Part shown: one piece after another, positions 1 through 9,381 of the stretch | Numbering within the stretch: position 1 is the first letter of the stretch | Layout of the letters: the number at the start of each line of letters is the position of its first letter | DNA from: Minisyncoccota bacterium | GTDB lineage: Bacteria; Patescibacteriota; Minisyncoccia; Phycocordibacterales; PALSA-1337 | Assembly (NCBI GenBank): GCA_028713005.1 | Contig: JAQTPC010000002.1 | Coordinates: 1-36,427, forward strand | Direction of reading: 5' to 3' | Length of the DNA: 36,427 nt | The notes under the pieces: model-generated | What the model saw: only the letters and a program-made list of their open reading frames with translations | Told to the model about the DNA's origin: nothing | Databases searched by the model: none | Program-made: the position numbers and the translations under genes

Positions 1-98
1 TGTTCGTGTGCTGGGTTTATTTACCCATCAACATACCTGATAAACGAGCTATACGTCAACCTGTTGAATCAAAGGTGAGAGCCTGTTACACTTCATCC

Positions 99-389
99 AT
101 GATAACTCCCGCAGAACTCGAAAAGCTCGCTACACTTGCGCGCATTAAACTCACAGATGCTGATAAGAGTTCTTTGATAAAAGAATTCGATTCAATATTG
201 GGCTATGTTGATCAACTTAAAAAAGTAGAAGTTTCACTTGATACTGATGGCCGTGTCGGTGCAGTAAAAAATGTGATGCGACCCGATGAAGTTCATTCCA
301 CAAGTCAGTCAGACAGAGAGGGGCTCCTCGATGAAGCTCCGCACAGAGTTGGGGACTTTATTGCTGTAAAGAAAATGATAGAGCAATAG
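99..389 (+). CDS. gatC: Asp-tRNA(Asn)/Glu-tRNA(Gln) amidotransferase subunit C
   Basis: ORF 6..389; internal ATG at 99 gives MITPAELEKLATLARIKLTDADK..., GatC-like, ending VGDFIAVKKMIEQ; directly followed by gatA. Confidence 0.9.
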   Translation: MITPAELEKLATLARIKLTDADKSSLIKEFDSILGYVDQLKKVEVSLDTDGRVGAVKNVMRPDEVHSTSQSDREGLLDEAPHRVGDFIAVKKMIEQ

Positions 390-437
390 CGATGCAAATT
401 ACAAATGCACGCGAATGATGCAAATAGACACAAACAC

Positions 438-1904
438 ATGAACATCGACCTGAAAAATCTCACAATACAGAAAGCTCATGAAGCCTTGCAGAAGGGCGAG
501 TTTACTTCTATGCAATTGACTCAGGCGTATCTCGATGAGATCAAGAAAAGAAACCCAACTATCAATGCCTATCTTGAAGTTTTTGCTGATGCGCTTGATC
601 AGGCAAAGAAAGCTGATGCAATAATCGCAGAAGCTATTAATGGCAAACAGGATTTTCCACTCCTCTGTGGTATTCCGTGTGGTATCAAAGATAATATTCT
701 CATCCAGGGACATATTGCCAGCGCCTCTTCAAAGATTTTAGAAAATTATCATGCGACCTATGATGCTACTGTTATTGCCAATCTCAAAGCCGAGGGAGCG
801 GTATTTCTTGGTCGTCTGAATATGGATGAATTTGCTATGGGTGGCTCAACAGAAAATTCTGCATATGGTCCCACAAAAAATCCTCATGATGAGAGCAGGG
901 TAGCCGGAGGATCGTCGGGTGGTTCAGCGGCTGCGGTAGCTATGCAAGGAGCTCTCTTTACGCTCGGTTCAGATACAGGAGGCTCTATCCGTCAACCAGC
1001 GAGTTTTTGTGGAGTTGTTGGCCTCAAGCCTACCTATGGAGCAGTCTCTCGATACGGTGTTATGGCTATGGGTTCATCGCTCGATCAGATTGGTCCTATT
1101 ACAAATACAGTGACTGATGCAGAAATCGTATTTAACGCCATTAAGGGTCAAGATATAAAAGATGGAACAACAATAGATGAAAAAACATATTTGTCAGCAT
1201 CCTCAAACTCCAAACTTCGAACTCCTAACTCCAAACCTGTCATAGGCATACCTCGTGATTTTCTCAAGGGAGATGGTATTGATCCGGCTGTTCTGAAAGC
1301 GTTTAATGAATCTATTGAATCATTCAAAAAGAAAGGCTATGAGATCAAAGATATTTCATTGCCAAATATCTCATATTCGCTCATGGTTTATTATGTACTC
1401 ATGCCTGCTGAAGTATCTTCGAACATGGCTCGTTTTGATGGAGTAAAGTACGGGCTCCATAAAGATGGCGCAAATGTTGTTGAAGATTATTTTGAAACTC
1501 GTCGCGCTGGTTTCGGTAGAGAAGTTATTCGTCGCATATTGCTTGGTACGTATGTTCTTTCTTCAGGCTACTATGATGCGTATTACAATCGTGCAAACGC
1601 TGTGCGCCAAATGATCACTAATGATTTTCTTATAGCATTTGAATCAGTTGACATCATTGCCACGCCGACAGCTCCATCACCTGCTTTTAAAATAGGAGAA
1701 AAGACCGCTGATCCAGTCGCTATGTACCTCGAGGATATCTTTACGGTTACAGCGAATCTTACTGGTCTACCTGCGCTATCGGTACCGTGTGGCAGTGTTG
1801 AGAAAGAGGGTAAACAGCTTCCTATCGGCCTCCAAATCACTGCTCGACACGGAGATGAGTCCGCTCTCTTTGTAGTTGGAAAAGATTTTTTGAATGAGAA
1901 ATAG
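438..1904 (+). CDS. gatA: Asp-tRNA(Asn)/Glu-tRNA(Gln) amidotransferase subunit A
   Basis: Amidase signature GGSSGGSAAAVAMQGALFTLGSDTGGSIRQPASFCGVVGLKPTYGAVSRYG; start likely ATG 438. Confidence 0.96.
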   Translation: MNIDLKNLTIQKAHEALQKGEFTSMQLTQAYLDEIKKRNPTINAYLEVFADALDQAKKADAIIAEAINGKQDFPLLCGIPCGIKDNILIQGHIASASSKILENYHATYDATVIANLKAEGAVFLGRLNMDEFAMGGSTENSAYGPTKNPHDESRVAGGSSGGSAAAVAMQGALFTLGSDTGGSIRQPASFCGVVGLKPTYGAVSRYGVMAMGSSLDQIGPITNTVTDAEIVFNAIKGQDIKDGTTIDEKTYLSASSNSKLRTPNSKPVIGIPRDFLKGDGIDPAVLKAFNESIESFKKKGYEIKDISLPNISYSLMVYYVLMPAEVSSNMARFDGVKYGLHKDGANVVEDYFETRRAGFGREVIRRILLGTYVLSSGYYDAYYNRANAVRQMITNDFLIAFESVDIIATPTAPSPAFKIGEKTADPVAMYLEDIFTVTANLTGLPALSVPCGSVEKEGKQLPIGLQITARHGDESALFVVGKDFLNEK

Positions 1905-1928
1905 AGTATAATATAGTGGTAATTCGCT

Positions 1929-2618
1929 ATGGCTGATAAAAAAGAAAAAAAAGAGATTGAAGCTGCTGGCCTTGAGATAGGAGCTCTCATCGCGCTCATT
2001 GTCGTTATCGCTGCATGGCCATCCATCTCTGAATATTTGCAAGTCCTCTTCAATGCCTTTGGCGTGCCACATGCACTCGATGTGATCACAAAGTATACCG
2101 GTTTATTTGGACCAGAAGCTGCGGTCTATTCAAAAAAAGCACTTGGTTTTATCGTTGCACTCGGTTTTCCTGTATCACTCTTTTTCCTTATCGGCATCAT
2201 CTATTGTGTCGAGCAACTCAAGCATATACGTAAAAAGGAAACAGAAAAATATGATCTCAAAGTTGAGCCTGCGTATGAAGCAAATGTAAAAGCGGATCGT
2301 GTTCTTGCTGAACGCTGGGAGAGAGTTCAAACGCATGTCAGTTCAGAAAATCCGAGTGATTGGCGTCAGGCTATCCTTGAGGCGGATATCATGCTCGAAG
2401 ATGTTCTCACGACTCTCGGCTATCAGGGCGAAGGTATCGGCGAAAAGCTCAAGAGAGTTGAGAAAGGGGATATGCATACACTACAAGATGCATGGGAAGC
2501 GCATCTTGTACGTAACAAGATCGCTCATGAAGGGTCAGATTTTGCCCTGACAAAATACGAGGCGCAGCACGTCATAGCTCAATACAAGAGGGTGTTTGAG
2601 GAGTTCTATTATATTTAG
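1929..2618 (+). CDS. membrane protein with C-terminal cytosolic helical domain carrying an RNKIAH (R-x4-H, HEPN-like) motif
   Basis: 229 aa; two hydrophobic segments, then soluble C-terminus ...AHLVRNKIAHEGSDFALTKYEAQHVIAQYKRVFEEF. Confidence 0.7.
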   Translation: MADKKEKKEIEAAGLEIGALIALIVVIAAWPSISEYLQVLFNAFGVPHALDVITKYTGLFGPEAAVYSKKALGFIVALGFPVSLFFLIGIIYCVEQLKHIRKKETEKYDLKVEPAYEANVKADRVLAERWERVQTHVSSENPSDWRQAILEADIMLEDVLTTLGYQGEGIGEKLKRVEKGDMHTLQDAWEAHLVRNKIAHEGSDFALTKYEAQHVIAQYKRVFEEFYYI

Positions 2619-2634
2619 TTTTGACATCAACTTG

Positions 2635-2706
2635 TTGCGGGGGACGGAATCGAACCGTCAATCTTCAGGTTATGAGCCTGACGAGCTACCGTTGCTCTAC
2701 CCCGCG
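2635..2706 (-). tRNA. tRNA-fMet (CAT), initiator-like
   Basis: Reverse complement CGCGGGGTAGAGCAACGGTAGCTCGTCAGGCTCATAACCTGAAGATTGACGGTTCGATTCCGTCCCCCGCAA; cloverleaf; C1xA72 mismatch typical of initiators. Confidence 0.9.
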
Positions 2707-2813
2707 ATAGGATGGTATTGTGGCACAAAATACCACTCGATGCAAATATATCGTGGCGAGCTTGCTCGAGCATAATTGCATATTCGTGTTTTTTTCGGTA
2801 TTGTAGTGGAACT

Positions 2814-2884
2814 GTCGGTGTAGTTCAATGGTAGAACGAAGGACTCATAAGCCTTAGACAATGGTCCGATTCCATTCACCGACA
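2814..2884 (+). tRNA. tRNA-Met (CAT); elongator Met, or Ile2 with lysidine
   Basis: GTCGGTG/CACCGAC acceptor, AATGG-TCCGATT-CCATT T-arm, anticodon loop CTCATAA. Confidence 0.85.
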
Positions 2885-2954
2885 CAATAGTGTGCTTCGC
2901 GCATAATCTTGTTTTCTTGTCTTTTCTGCATTTTTTGCTACACTACCTTTCACT

Positions 2955-3028
2955 GCGCCCGTAGCTCAGCTGGTTAGAGCGCTCCCCTGTCACGGGAGAG
3001 GTCATGGGTTCGAGTCCCACCGGGCGCG
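2955..3028 (+). tRNA. tRNA-Asp (GTC)
   Basis: GCGCCCG/CGGGCGC acceptor, anticodon loop CTGTCAC, G73. Confidence 0.95.
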
Positions 3029-3149
3029 CATTGAAATAATCTTCTAAATAGACTATTCTTAGACATTGCTTTGAAAATTCTGGTCTCGAAATTCTTACTG
3101 CTTCGCTACAAGAATTCTCTCGATCCGAATTTCGTTCGACACGAAATTC

Positions 3150-3222
3150 GCCAATGTAGCTCAGTTGGTAGAGCACGCCATTGGTAATGGCGAGGTCTCC
3201 GGTTCAATCCCGGACATTGGCT
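3150..3222 (+). tRNA. tRNA-Thr (GGT)
   Basis: GCCAATG/CATTGGC acceptor, anticodon loop TTGGTAA. Confidence 0.95.
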
Positions 3223-3278
3223 CCCTGGTTAATCGCCAAAGTAGCTGTTTTGGTAGTAATGCATTAAAATAGCCACAC

Positions 3279-3351
3279 GCCAAAGTAGCTCAGTTGGTAG
3301 AGCATCGCTTTCGTAAAGCGAGGGTCGCCGGTTCAATTCCGGCCTTTGGCT
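3279..3351 (+). tRNA. tRNA-Thr (CGT)
   Basis: GCCAAAG/CTTTGGC acceptor, anticodon loop TTCGTAA. Confidence 0.95.
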
Positions 3352-3362
3352 CACTTAAATCT

Positions 3363-4247
3363 ATGAACCCAAAAGATAAAATCCAACAGAAGATAGTCGA
3401 TCTTGAAGCCTCTATGGCAGGTGCTGATTTTTGGACTGATAAAAATAAAGCGCAAGCTGCTATCAAAGAACTTCAAAATCTCAAAGACAGTCTCGAAGGT
3501 ATAGGAAAGTATGACAAGGGCAATGCAATCCTTTCGATACTCTCTGGTGCAGGGGGTGATGATGCTGAAGATTTTTCAGCAATGCTCATGCGCATGTATC
3601 GTCGCTACGCTGAAGGCAAGGGCTGGAGCTTCGGTATCATCCATTCAAACGATAATGATCATGGTGGCTATAGAAATATCACCATCGAGATTACAGGCAA
3701 GAACGTCTATGGCACTCTCAAAAATGAATCAGGTGTACATCGTCTGGTCCGTATTTCTCCATTCAACTCTGCGCAAAAGCGTCAGACTTCTTTTTCACTC
3801 GTCGAAGTCATTCCTGAATTTGAAAAGACTTCATCTGATGATGTAGTTGTCGAAGATAAGGATCTTGAAATATCGATAGCTAAGTCAGGCGGCCCCGGCG
3901 GTCAGAATGTGAACAAGCGTGAGACAGCGGTGCGACTCCTCCACAAACCGACTGGCATATCTATCCATGTCACTTCTGAGCGCTCTCAAGCACAAAATAA
4001 AGAAAAGGCACTTGATATCCTCCGTGGCAAGCTCTGGAAACATATGGAAGATGCGCGGAAAGCAAAAGAGAAGGGTATGCAGATATCTTCAACGACTGCT
4101 ATTGAGTGGGGAAACCAGATCCGCTCATATGTCTTGCATCCGTATAAAATGATTAAGGACCATCGTACTGATGTAGAAACTTCGTCTGTAGACAAAGTGC
4201 TTGAAGGCGATATTGAGATGTTTATTGAAGCAGAAAAGGAATTATAA
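3363..4247 (+). CDS. prfB: peptide chain release factor 2 (short domain 1)
   Basis: GGQ motif [14 protein letters not shown] motif [16 protein letters not shown] 3363 lies 11 nt after tRNA-Thr. Confidence 0.93.
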   Translation: MNPKDKIQQKIVDLEASMAGADFWTDKNKAQAAIKELQNLKDSLEGIGKYDKGNAILSILSGAGGDDAEDFSAMLMRMYRRYAEGKGWSFGIIHSNDNDHGGYRNITIEITGKNVYGTLKNESGVHRLVRISPFNSAQKRQTSFSLVEVIPEFEKTSSDDVVVEDKDLEISIAKSGGPGGQNVNKRETAVRLLHKPTGISIHVTSERSQAQNKEKALDILRGKLWKHMEDARKAKEKGMQISSTTAIEWGNQIRSYVLHPYKMIKDHRTDVETSSVDKVLEGDIEMFIEAEKEL

Positions 4248-4275
4248 AAAAACGCTATATGGTATAATGACCTTT

Positions 4276-4956
4276 ATGATCTACTACGACAAAGTCTCAA
4301 AAATATACCCCGACAAGTCCGTTGCTCTCGACAATGTTAGTTTTGGCATTGAACCAAAGGAGTTCGTTACTATCGTTGGCCATTCTGGCGCAGGCAAGAC
4401 CACTCTCATGAAGCTCCTTATCGCTGAGGATTATCCTACCGAAGGCTCAGTATTCCTCGAGTCTACGAACGTTCACAATCTGAACAAAAAGCAGATGAGC
4501 AAGTTGCGTCGTCGCATCGGTACCGTCTTTCAAGATTACCGTCTAATACAAAACAAGACTATCTATGAAAATATCGCTTTTGCCATGGAGGCATCTGGCC
4601 GTACTGATCATGAGATTGCGGCTGATGTTCCTCACGTCCTTGAACTTGTCGACCTTGCGCATAAGATCTGGAATTTTCCTCACGAGCTCTCTGGTGGTGA
4701 GCGTCAACGTGTGGCAATCGCACGTGCCATCGTCACTCAACCGGACATCATCATCGCTGATGAGCCAACAGGTAACCTTGATCCGACAAATACCTTTGAG
4801 ATCGTCCGTATTTTGAAAAAGATCAATGAAATGGGTACAACAGTTCTCCTCACTACTCACAATAAGGGCGTCGTTGACGCAGTTGGTGGGCGTGTCATCA
4901 CCATGGAAAATGGCAAAGTGATTAGAGATGATAAATCAGGAAAATATATACTTTAA
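4276..4956 (+). CDS. ftsE: cell division ATP-binding protein FtsE
   Basis: ABC ATPase: Walker A GHSGAGKTT, signature LSGGERQRVAIARA, Walker B IIIADEPTGNLDP; followed by ftsX. Confidence 0.95.
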   Translation: MIYYDKVSKIYPDKSVALDNVSFGIEPKEFVTIVGHSGAGKTTLMKLLIAEDYPTEGSVFLESTNVHNLNKKQMSKLRRRIGTVFQDYRLIQNKTIYENIAFAMEASGRTDHEIAADVPHVLELVDLAHKIWNFPHELSGGERQRVAIARAIVTQPDIIIADEPTGNLDPTNTFEIVRILKKINEMGTTVLLTTHNKGVVDAVGGRVITMENGKVIRDDKSGKYIL

Positions 4957-4974
4957 AATCAACACTTTATTTAC

Positions 4975-5931
4975 ATGATCTTCACCACATTCAAACGCAT
5001 AACACGCACTGGCTTCGTCAACTTTTGGCGCAATGGCTTTCTTTCATTTGCTGCTATTGTCGTCATCACTCTTTCACTCTCTGCTTTTGGTGGGCTCGTC
5101 TTCGCTAGTGCTTTTGGACGATCACTCCTCGCTGATGTAAAAGATAAGGTTGATATCAATGTGTATTTCACACTGACTGCTCCAGAAAAAGACATTCTTG
5201 CACTTCAAAAGGAGATTGAAGCCCTTCCTGAAGTTGCAGATGTGACGTACGTCTCAGCCGAAAAGGCTCTAAGCTCATTTAAAGAGAAGTGGCAAAACAA
5301 TGCTCTCATTATGCAGGGTCTCACCGAGGTTGGTGGCAATCCATTTCCTGCTGCACTCAATGTCAAAGCAAAAGATCCTGGTCAGTATGGAAATATTGCC
5401 AATTTCCTCACAAGTAAAAATACCGAAGATCAGAGCGGCTCGACCATTATTGATAAGGTCAACTATGAAGAAAATAAGATTATCATCGATCGCCTGAGTG
5501 CAATTATTCCTACAGTTGAACAAGTCGGTCTTACTGTTTCTCTTATATTGATCTTAGTAGCCATAATTATTGTATGGAATACGATTCGTTTGATCATTTA
5601 TACCGCAAAAGATGAAATAGCAGTTATGAAGCTTGTTGGAGCAAGCAATATTTATGTTCGTGGTCCATTTATCATATCGGGCATTATGTACGGTGTTGTT
5701 TCGGCCATTCTGACACTGGTGCTCATGGCAGGGTTTGCATATTGGAGTGATTCTATAGTTCTTCGACTGGCTGGTGTAGATGTGGCCGCAAACTTTTCTC
5801 TTATTGTAAATGTTTTGTCTGCATACTTTGTTCACAACTTTCCACAGATATTCATTCTCATTATGGGTTCAGGTATCCTCCTTGGTGGTGTTGCGAGTTA
5901 TGTTGCAGCACGTAAGTATTTGAGGGTATAA
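4975..5931 (+). CDS. ftsX: cell division protein FtsX
   Basis: 318 aa permease with 4 TM segments; VDINVYFT...EALPEVADVTYVSAEKAL; adjacent to ftsE. Confidence 0.93.
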   Translation: MIFTTFKRITRTGFVNFWRNGFLSFAAIVVITLSLSAFGGLVFASAFGRSLLADVKDKVDINVYFTLTAPEKDILALQKEIEALPEVADVTYVSAEKALSSFKEKWQNNALIMQGLTEVGGNPFPAALNVKAKDPGQYGNIANFLTSKNTEDQSGSTIIDKVNYEENKIIIDRLSAIIPTVEQVGLTVSLILILVAIIIVWNTIRLIIYTAKDEIAVMKLVGASNIYVRGPFIISGIMYGVVSAILTLVLMAGFAYWSDSIVLRLAGVDVAANFSLIVNVLSAYFVHNFPQIFILIMGSGILLGGVASYVAARKYLRV

Positions 5932-5938
5932 TGGCGCC

Positions 5939-7612
5939 ATGAACAAGAAGCCGACCAAGATCACGAAGTCTCCTCACAAATATATCTTCGTCATCGGCGG
6001 TGTGATGTCAGGAGTCGGCAAGGGTATCGCCACCTCATCGATCGGCACCGTCCTCTCAGCCAAAGGTCTCCGCATCAATCTCGTTAAAGTCGATCCTTAC
6101 CTCAACGTCGACGCAGGTACCATGAACCCCACCGAGCACGGTGAGGTTTTTGTTTTAAATAACGGACTGGAAACTGATCAGGACATGGGCAACTACGAAC
6201 GCTTCCTCAACCGTGATGCAAGCGACTATGACTATATGACTTCAGGCATGATCTACAAAGATGTCATTGAAAAGGAACGCGCCCTTAAATATGGAGGTAA
6301 ATGCGTCGAGGCCATACCACATATCCGCGATGAGATCGTCCATCGTTTCGAGCATGCTGCACTCCTCAACAAGTCAGACATCTCCATCGTTGAGATCGGC
6401 GGTACAATCGGTGACTATCAGAACGTCATGTTCATCGAGGCTGCCCGCATGCTCAAGATGAAGCGCCCGGCTGATGTAGTGTTCATCATGGTTTCATATC
6501 TACCAACGCCAGGTAAGCTCGGTGAGATGAAGTCACGTCCAACACAAAACGCTGCGAGACAATTGGCTTCATATGGTGTGAATGCTGACTTCATCATCGC
6601 ACGTGCAGAGACACCCCTCGACTATCGTCGCAAAGAAAAGATCGCTGTTTCATGCAACATACCAACTGAGCATGTTATCTCGGCGCCTGACATAGAGAGT
6701 ATATATGATGTACCGGTCAATTTTGAAAAGGATCGTCTTGCGGAGATCCTCATGAACTCGCTCAGTTTGCCTGCGCGAGCACTTGGCCCAAGTTTCACTG
6801 AATGGAAGAAGTTCGCCAAGGGTATCAAGAACTTTACTGAACACCCACTCAATATCGCTATTGTAGGCAAATATTTTAATACGGGAGACTTTGTGCTGAC
6901 TGATGCCTATATCTCTGTCCTGGAGGCGATAAAGTTCTCAGGATATGCTGCCAAGGTCAAACCGGTCATCCATACCGTTAATTCACGTGATTTTGAAGGA
7001 AAGAAACCTGACTACTCTGTGCTCGATCAGTTTGATGGTATCATCGTTCCGGGTGGTTTTGGTGAGAGTGGTATCGAAGGAAAGCTCAATGTTATTCGTT
7101 ACTGTCGCGAAAATATGATCCCGTATTTTGGCCTCTGTTATGGTATGCAATTGATGACCATCGAGTATGCTCGAAATGTACTTGGGTTGGTTGGTGCACA
7201 CACAGCTGAGATCGATCCAAAAGCAAAGCATCTCATTATCGATATCATGCCTGATCAAAAGAAAAAAATCGCAGAAGGAGACTATGGAGGTAGTATGCGT
7301 CTCGGTAGATATCCTGCAAAGCTTGTACAGGGAAGTGTGGCACATACTGCATATGGTACTGATAAAATAGAAGAGCGTCATCGCCATCGTTATGAAGTCA
7401 ATCCAGAGTATATACAACAGATAGAAGATGCTGGTCTTGTGTTTTCAGGCAAGTCACCTGATGGCACTCTCATGGAGATCGCCGAGCTTCCTCGTAAGCA
7501 GCATCCTTTTTTCCTCGGCACACAGTTTCATCCTGAGTTTTTGGCACGACCACTTGCACCACACCCCCTCTTTACCGAGTTCATGAAAGCGGCAAAGAAG
7601 AGAAAAAAATAA
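5939..7612 (+). CDS. pyrG: CTP synthase
   Basis: KYIFVIGGVMSGVGKGIATSSIGTVL...KVDPYLNVDAGTMNPTEHGEVFVLNNGLETDQDMGNYERF; GATase PYFGLCYGMQ, GTQFHPEF. Confidence 0.98.
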   Translation: MNKKPTKITKSPHKYIFVIGGVMSGVGKGIATSSIGTVLSAKGLRINLVKVDPYLNVDAGTMNPTEHGEVFVLNNGLETDQDMGNYERFLNRDASDYDYMTSGMIYKDVIEKERALKYGGKCVEAIPHIRDEIVHRFEHAALLNKSDISIVEIGGTIGDYQNVMFIEAARMLKMKRPADVVFIMVSYLPTPGKLGEMKSRPTQNAARQLASYGVNADFIIARAETPLDYRRKEKIAVSCNIPTEHVISAPDIESIYDVPVNFEKDRLAEILMNSLSLPARALGPSFTEWKKFAKGIKNFTEHPLNIAIVGKYFNTGDFVLTDAYISVLEAIKFSGYAAKVKPVIHTVNSRDFEGKKPDYSVLDQFDGIIVPGGFGESGIEGKLNVIRYCRENMIPYFGLCYGMQLMTIEYARNVLGLVGAHTAEIDPKAKHLIIDIMPDQKKKIAEGDYGGSMRLGRYPAKLVQGSVAHTAYGTDKIEERHRHRYEVNPEYIQQIEDAGLVFSGKSPDGTLMEIAELPRKQHPFFLGTQFHPEFLARPLAPHPLFTEFMKAAKKRKK

Positions 7613-7615
7613 TAT

Positions 7616-8494
7616 ATGCTCACTGCATTCGGTATAGGTCTTTCCTTTGTTGCCATGCTGTCATGGGGCTTTGGTGATTTCATGATACAAAAGTCGACCA
7701 AGCGTCTTGGGGATTGGGAGACACTCTTTTTCATTACTTTATTTGGCACAGTTATTTTGGCTCCATTTGTATGGAGAAAGATCCCTGAATTGTTCACCGG
7801 TTCGCACAGCCATCTTATTATCCTCATCTGTGCTGCATTCGCACTTCTCATCGCAGCTATCCTTGATTTTGAAGGATTTAAAAGAGGTAAAATCTCAGTC
7901 CTTGAGCCGATCATGTCATTTGAGATTTTGGCAGCTTCATTTCTCTCCTTTTTCTTTCTTGGTGATAAAGTGAGCTTTCTTCAGATTGGGCTCATCATAG
8001 TCCTCATCGCCGGATTATGTCTCGTCTCATTTCGAGGAAAATTTATGGCAAAGAGTTTTTTACTCGAAAAGGGTGTCATAGTTTTTCTTCTGGGCTCAAT
8101 ACTGATGGGTGCGACTGATTTTTTCCTTGGATGGGGTTCACGTGTGACTGATCCATTTGTGGCAAATTTTGTTATCAACGTGATCATGATGACAGTGGCA
8201 GGTTTGTTTCTTATATTTAGGCCCAAGAGCCGCACCTCCGTGCGTAACCTCAAAGAAAATAGGGCACTGCTTCTCGTCATGTCGATTGCTGATAATACAG
8301 GCTGGATAGCGTATGCGGTTGCCATGACTCTCGTACCGATCGCTGTCGCTACCGGTCTCTCTGAAAGTTCGATCATCATAGCAGTACTTCTCGGTTTGTT
8401 TGTAAATAAAGAACGTCTCCAGCGACATCAAAAATATGGACTTGGTATAGCGCTCGTTTCTGTTATGGTCTTGGCATTTGTCACTGCGGGGTAG
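7616..8494 (+). CDS. EamA/DMT-family transporter-like membrane protein
   Basis: 292 aa, about 10 hydrophobic segments in EamA-like arrangement. Confidence 0.75.
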   Translation: MLTAFGIGLSFVAMLSWGFGDFMIQKSTKRLGDWETLFFITLFGTVILAPFVWRKIPELFTGSHSHLIILICAAFALLIAAILDFEGFKRGKISVLEPIMSFEILAASFLSFFFLGDKVSFLQIGLIIVLIAGLCLVSFRGKFMAKSFLLEKGVIVFLLGSILMGATDFFLGWGSRVTDPFVANFVINVIMMTVAGLFLIFRPKSRTSVRNLKENRALLLVMSIADNTGWIAYAVAMTLVPIAVATGLSESSIIIAVLLGLFVNKERLQRHQKYGLGIALVSVMVLAFVTAG

Positions 8495-8523
8495 TTGTCA
8501 CCGGCGTCCGCGCTAAATAGATA

Positions 8524-8557
8524 TTATAAAAAAGCCGCCCTCGAATGAGAGCGGCTT
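8524..8557 (-). terminator. intrinsic terminator of the 8569..9183 gene
   Basis: Minus strand AAGCCGCTCTC-ATTC-GAGGGCGGCTT followed by T-run. Confidence 0.85.
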
Positions 8558-8568
8558 GTGATTTGTGG

Positions 8569-9183
8569 TCAGATTTTGACCCAGCCGAAGTAAGTAGTTT
8601 TGTTTTTTTCGACGCACTTGTAACGTTTGGCGTATAAACGCTTGTCGATCGTGCTGATGAATTTCCGCCGGTGGTAGATGATCTGAAACGGCGGGTAGCT
8701 CGGAAAATCCTGAGGCTCGAGCGTTTCGTAAGAGTCGAGGACCAGATGATAAGTCGAAGGCGTCTCGAATAATTTCTTGGTTTGACCGAGTTCTTCTGCG
8801 AGGCCACGGATAGCTGCTGCATATGCCGTTTCATTGTCTTTGACGGTTTCAGCCAAGCTCCCGTCAAATTTATCACGCTTCTCGACGAAGCCATTCTTGA
8901 ACTTGCGATGAGTTTCGCGGAGTTCGTAGAGTTGGCCGTCAATCTCGATTCTGACGGTGATTACTGCAACGTCCATCTCGAGTATTCGTGACTGCGATTC
9001 GTATTCCCAACGAAGCTCGTTTTCGCTCATTGCGCTGACAAAGTCTTTGAAATGCCGTGTCGCACCTTTGCGTCCCCACGTTTTGTAGGGGATGCCCATT
9101 GTCTGTAGGACCGGCTCGATTTCTGCTCGTATGGCCTCTTTTGTTAGTTGAGCCACAACATCTATTTTTGGTTTCTTCTTCAC
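8569..9183 (-). CDS. hypothetical protein with degenerate Nudix-box-like motif
   Basis: 204 aa; NETAYAAAIRGLAEELGQ resembles E-x7-REUxEExG with RE changed to RG; purine-rich SD AAAAGGAG upstream. Confidence 0.6.
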   Translation of the reverse strand: MKKKPKIDVVAQLTKEAIRAEIEPVLQTMGIPYKTWGRKGATRHFKDFVSAMSENELRWEYESQSRILEMDVAVITVRIEIDGQLYELRETHRKFKNGFVEKRDKFDGSLAETVKDNETAYAAAIRGLAEELGQTKKLFETPSTYHLVLDSYETLEPQDFPSYPPFQIIYHRRKFISTIDKRLYAKRYKCVEKNKTTYFGWVKI

Positions 9184-9282
9184 TACGACTCCTTTTGTTA
9201 TTGTTTCGATTGAATTCCTGTTGTTTTATATCCTTTTTTGCGGTATTCTGCAAGGTACCCAATTGTGAAGGGTATTTGAAAT

Positions 9283-9353
9283 TGCCAGATCGTCTAATGG
9301 TAGGACCGCAGCCTCTGGAGCTGTGTATCTTGGTTCGAATCCAAGTCTGGCAG
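9283..9353 (+). tRNA. tRNA-Gln (CTG)
   Basis: TGCCAGA/TCTGGCA acceptor, anticodon loop CTCTGGA, U1-A72 as typical for Gln. Confidence 0.88.
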
Positions 9354-9381
9354 CAAATTAGTTTGATATAATTACTTACGT

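Noticed and set aside
2943-3176. Minus-strand ORF of 77 aa (MLYQLSYIGEFRVERNSDREN...GLEPMTSPVTGERSNQLSYGRSER)
   Set aside because: Runs antisense across tRNA-Asp and tRNA-Thr; a classic spurious ORF from tRNA reverse complement.
3363-4247. Possible genetic code 25 (TGA as Gly) or RF2 frameshift
   Set aside because: RF2 is present in one frame and the ORFs are intact under the standard code; no TGA readthrough needed.
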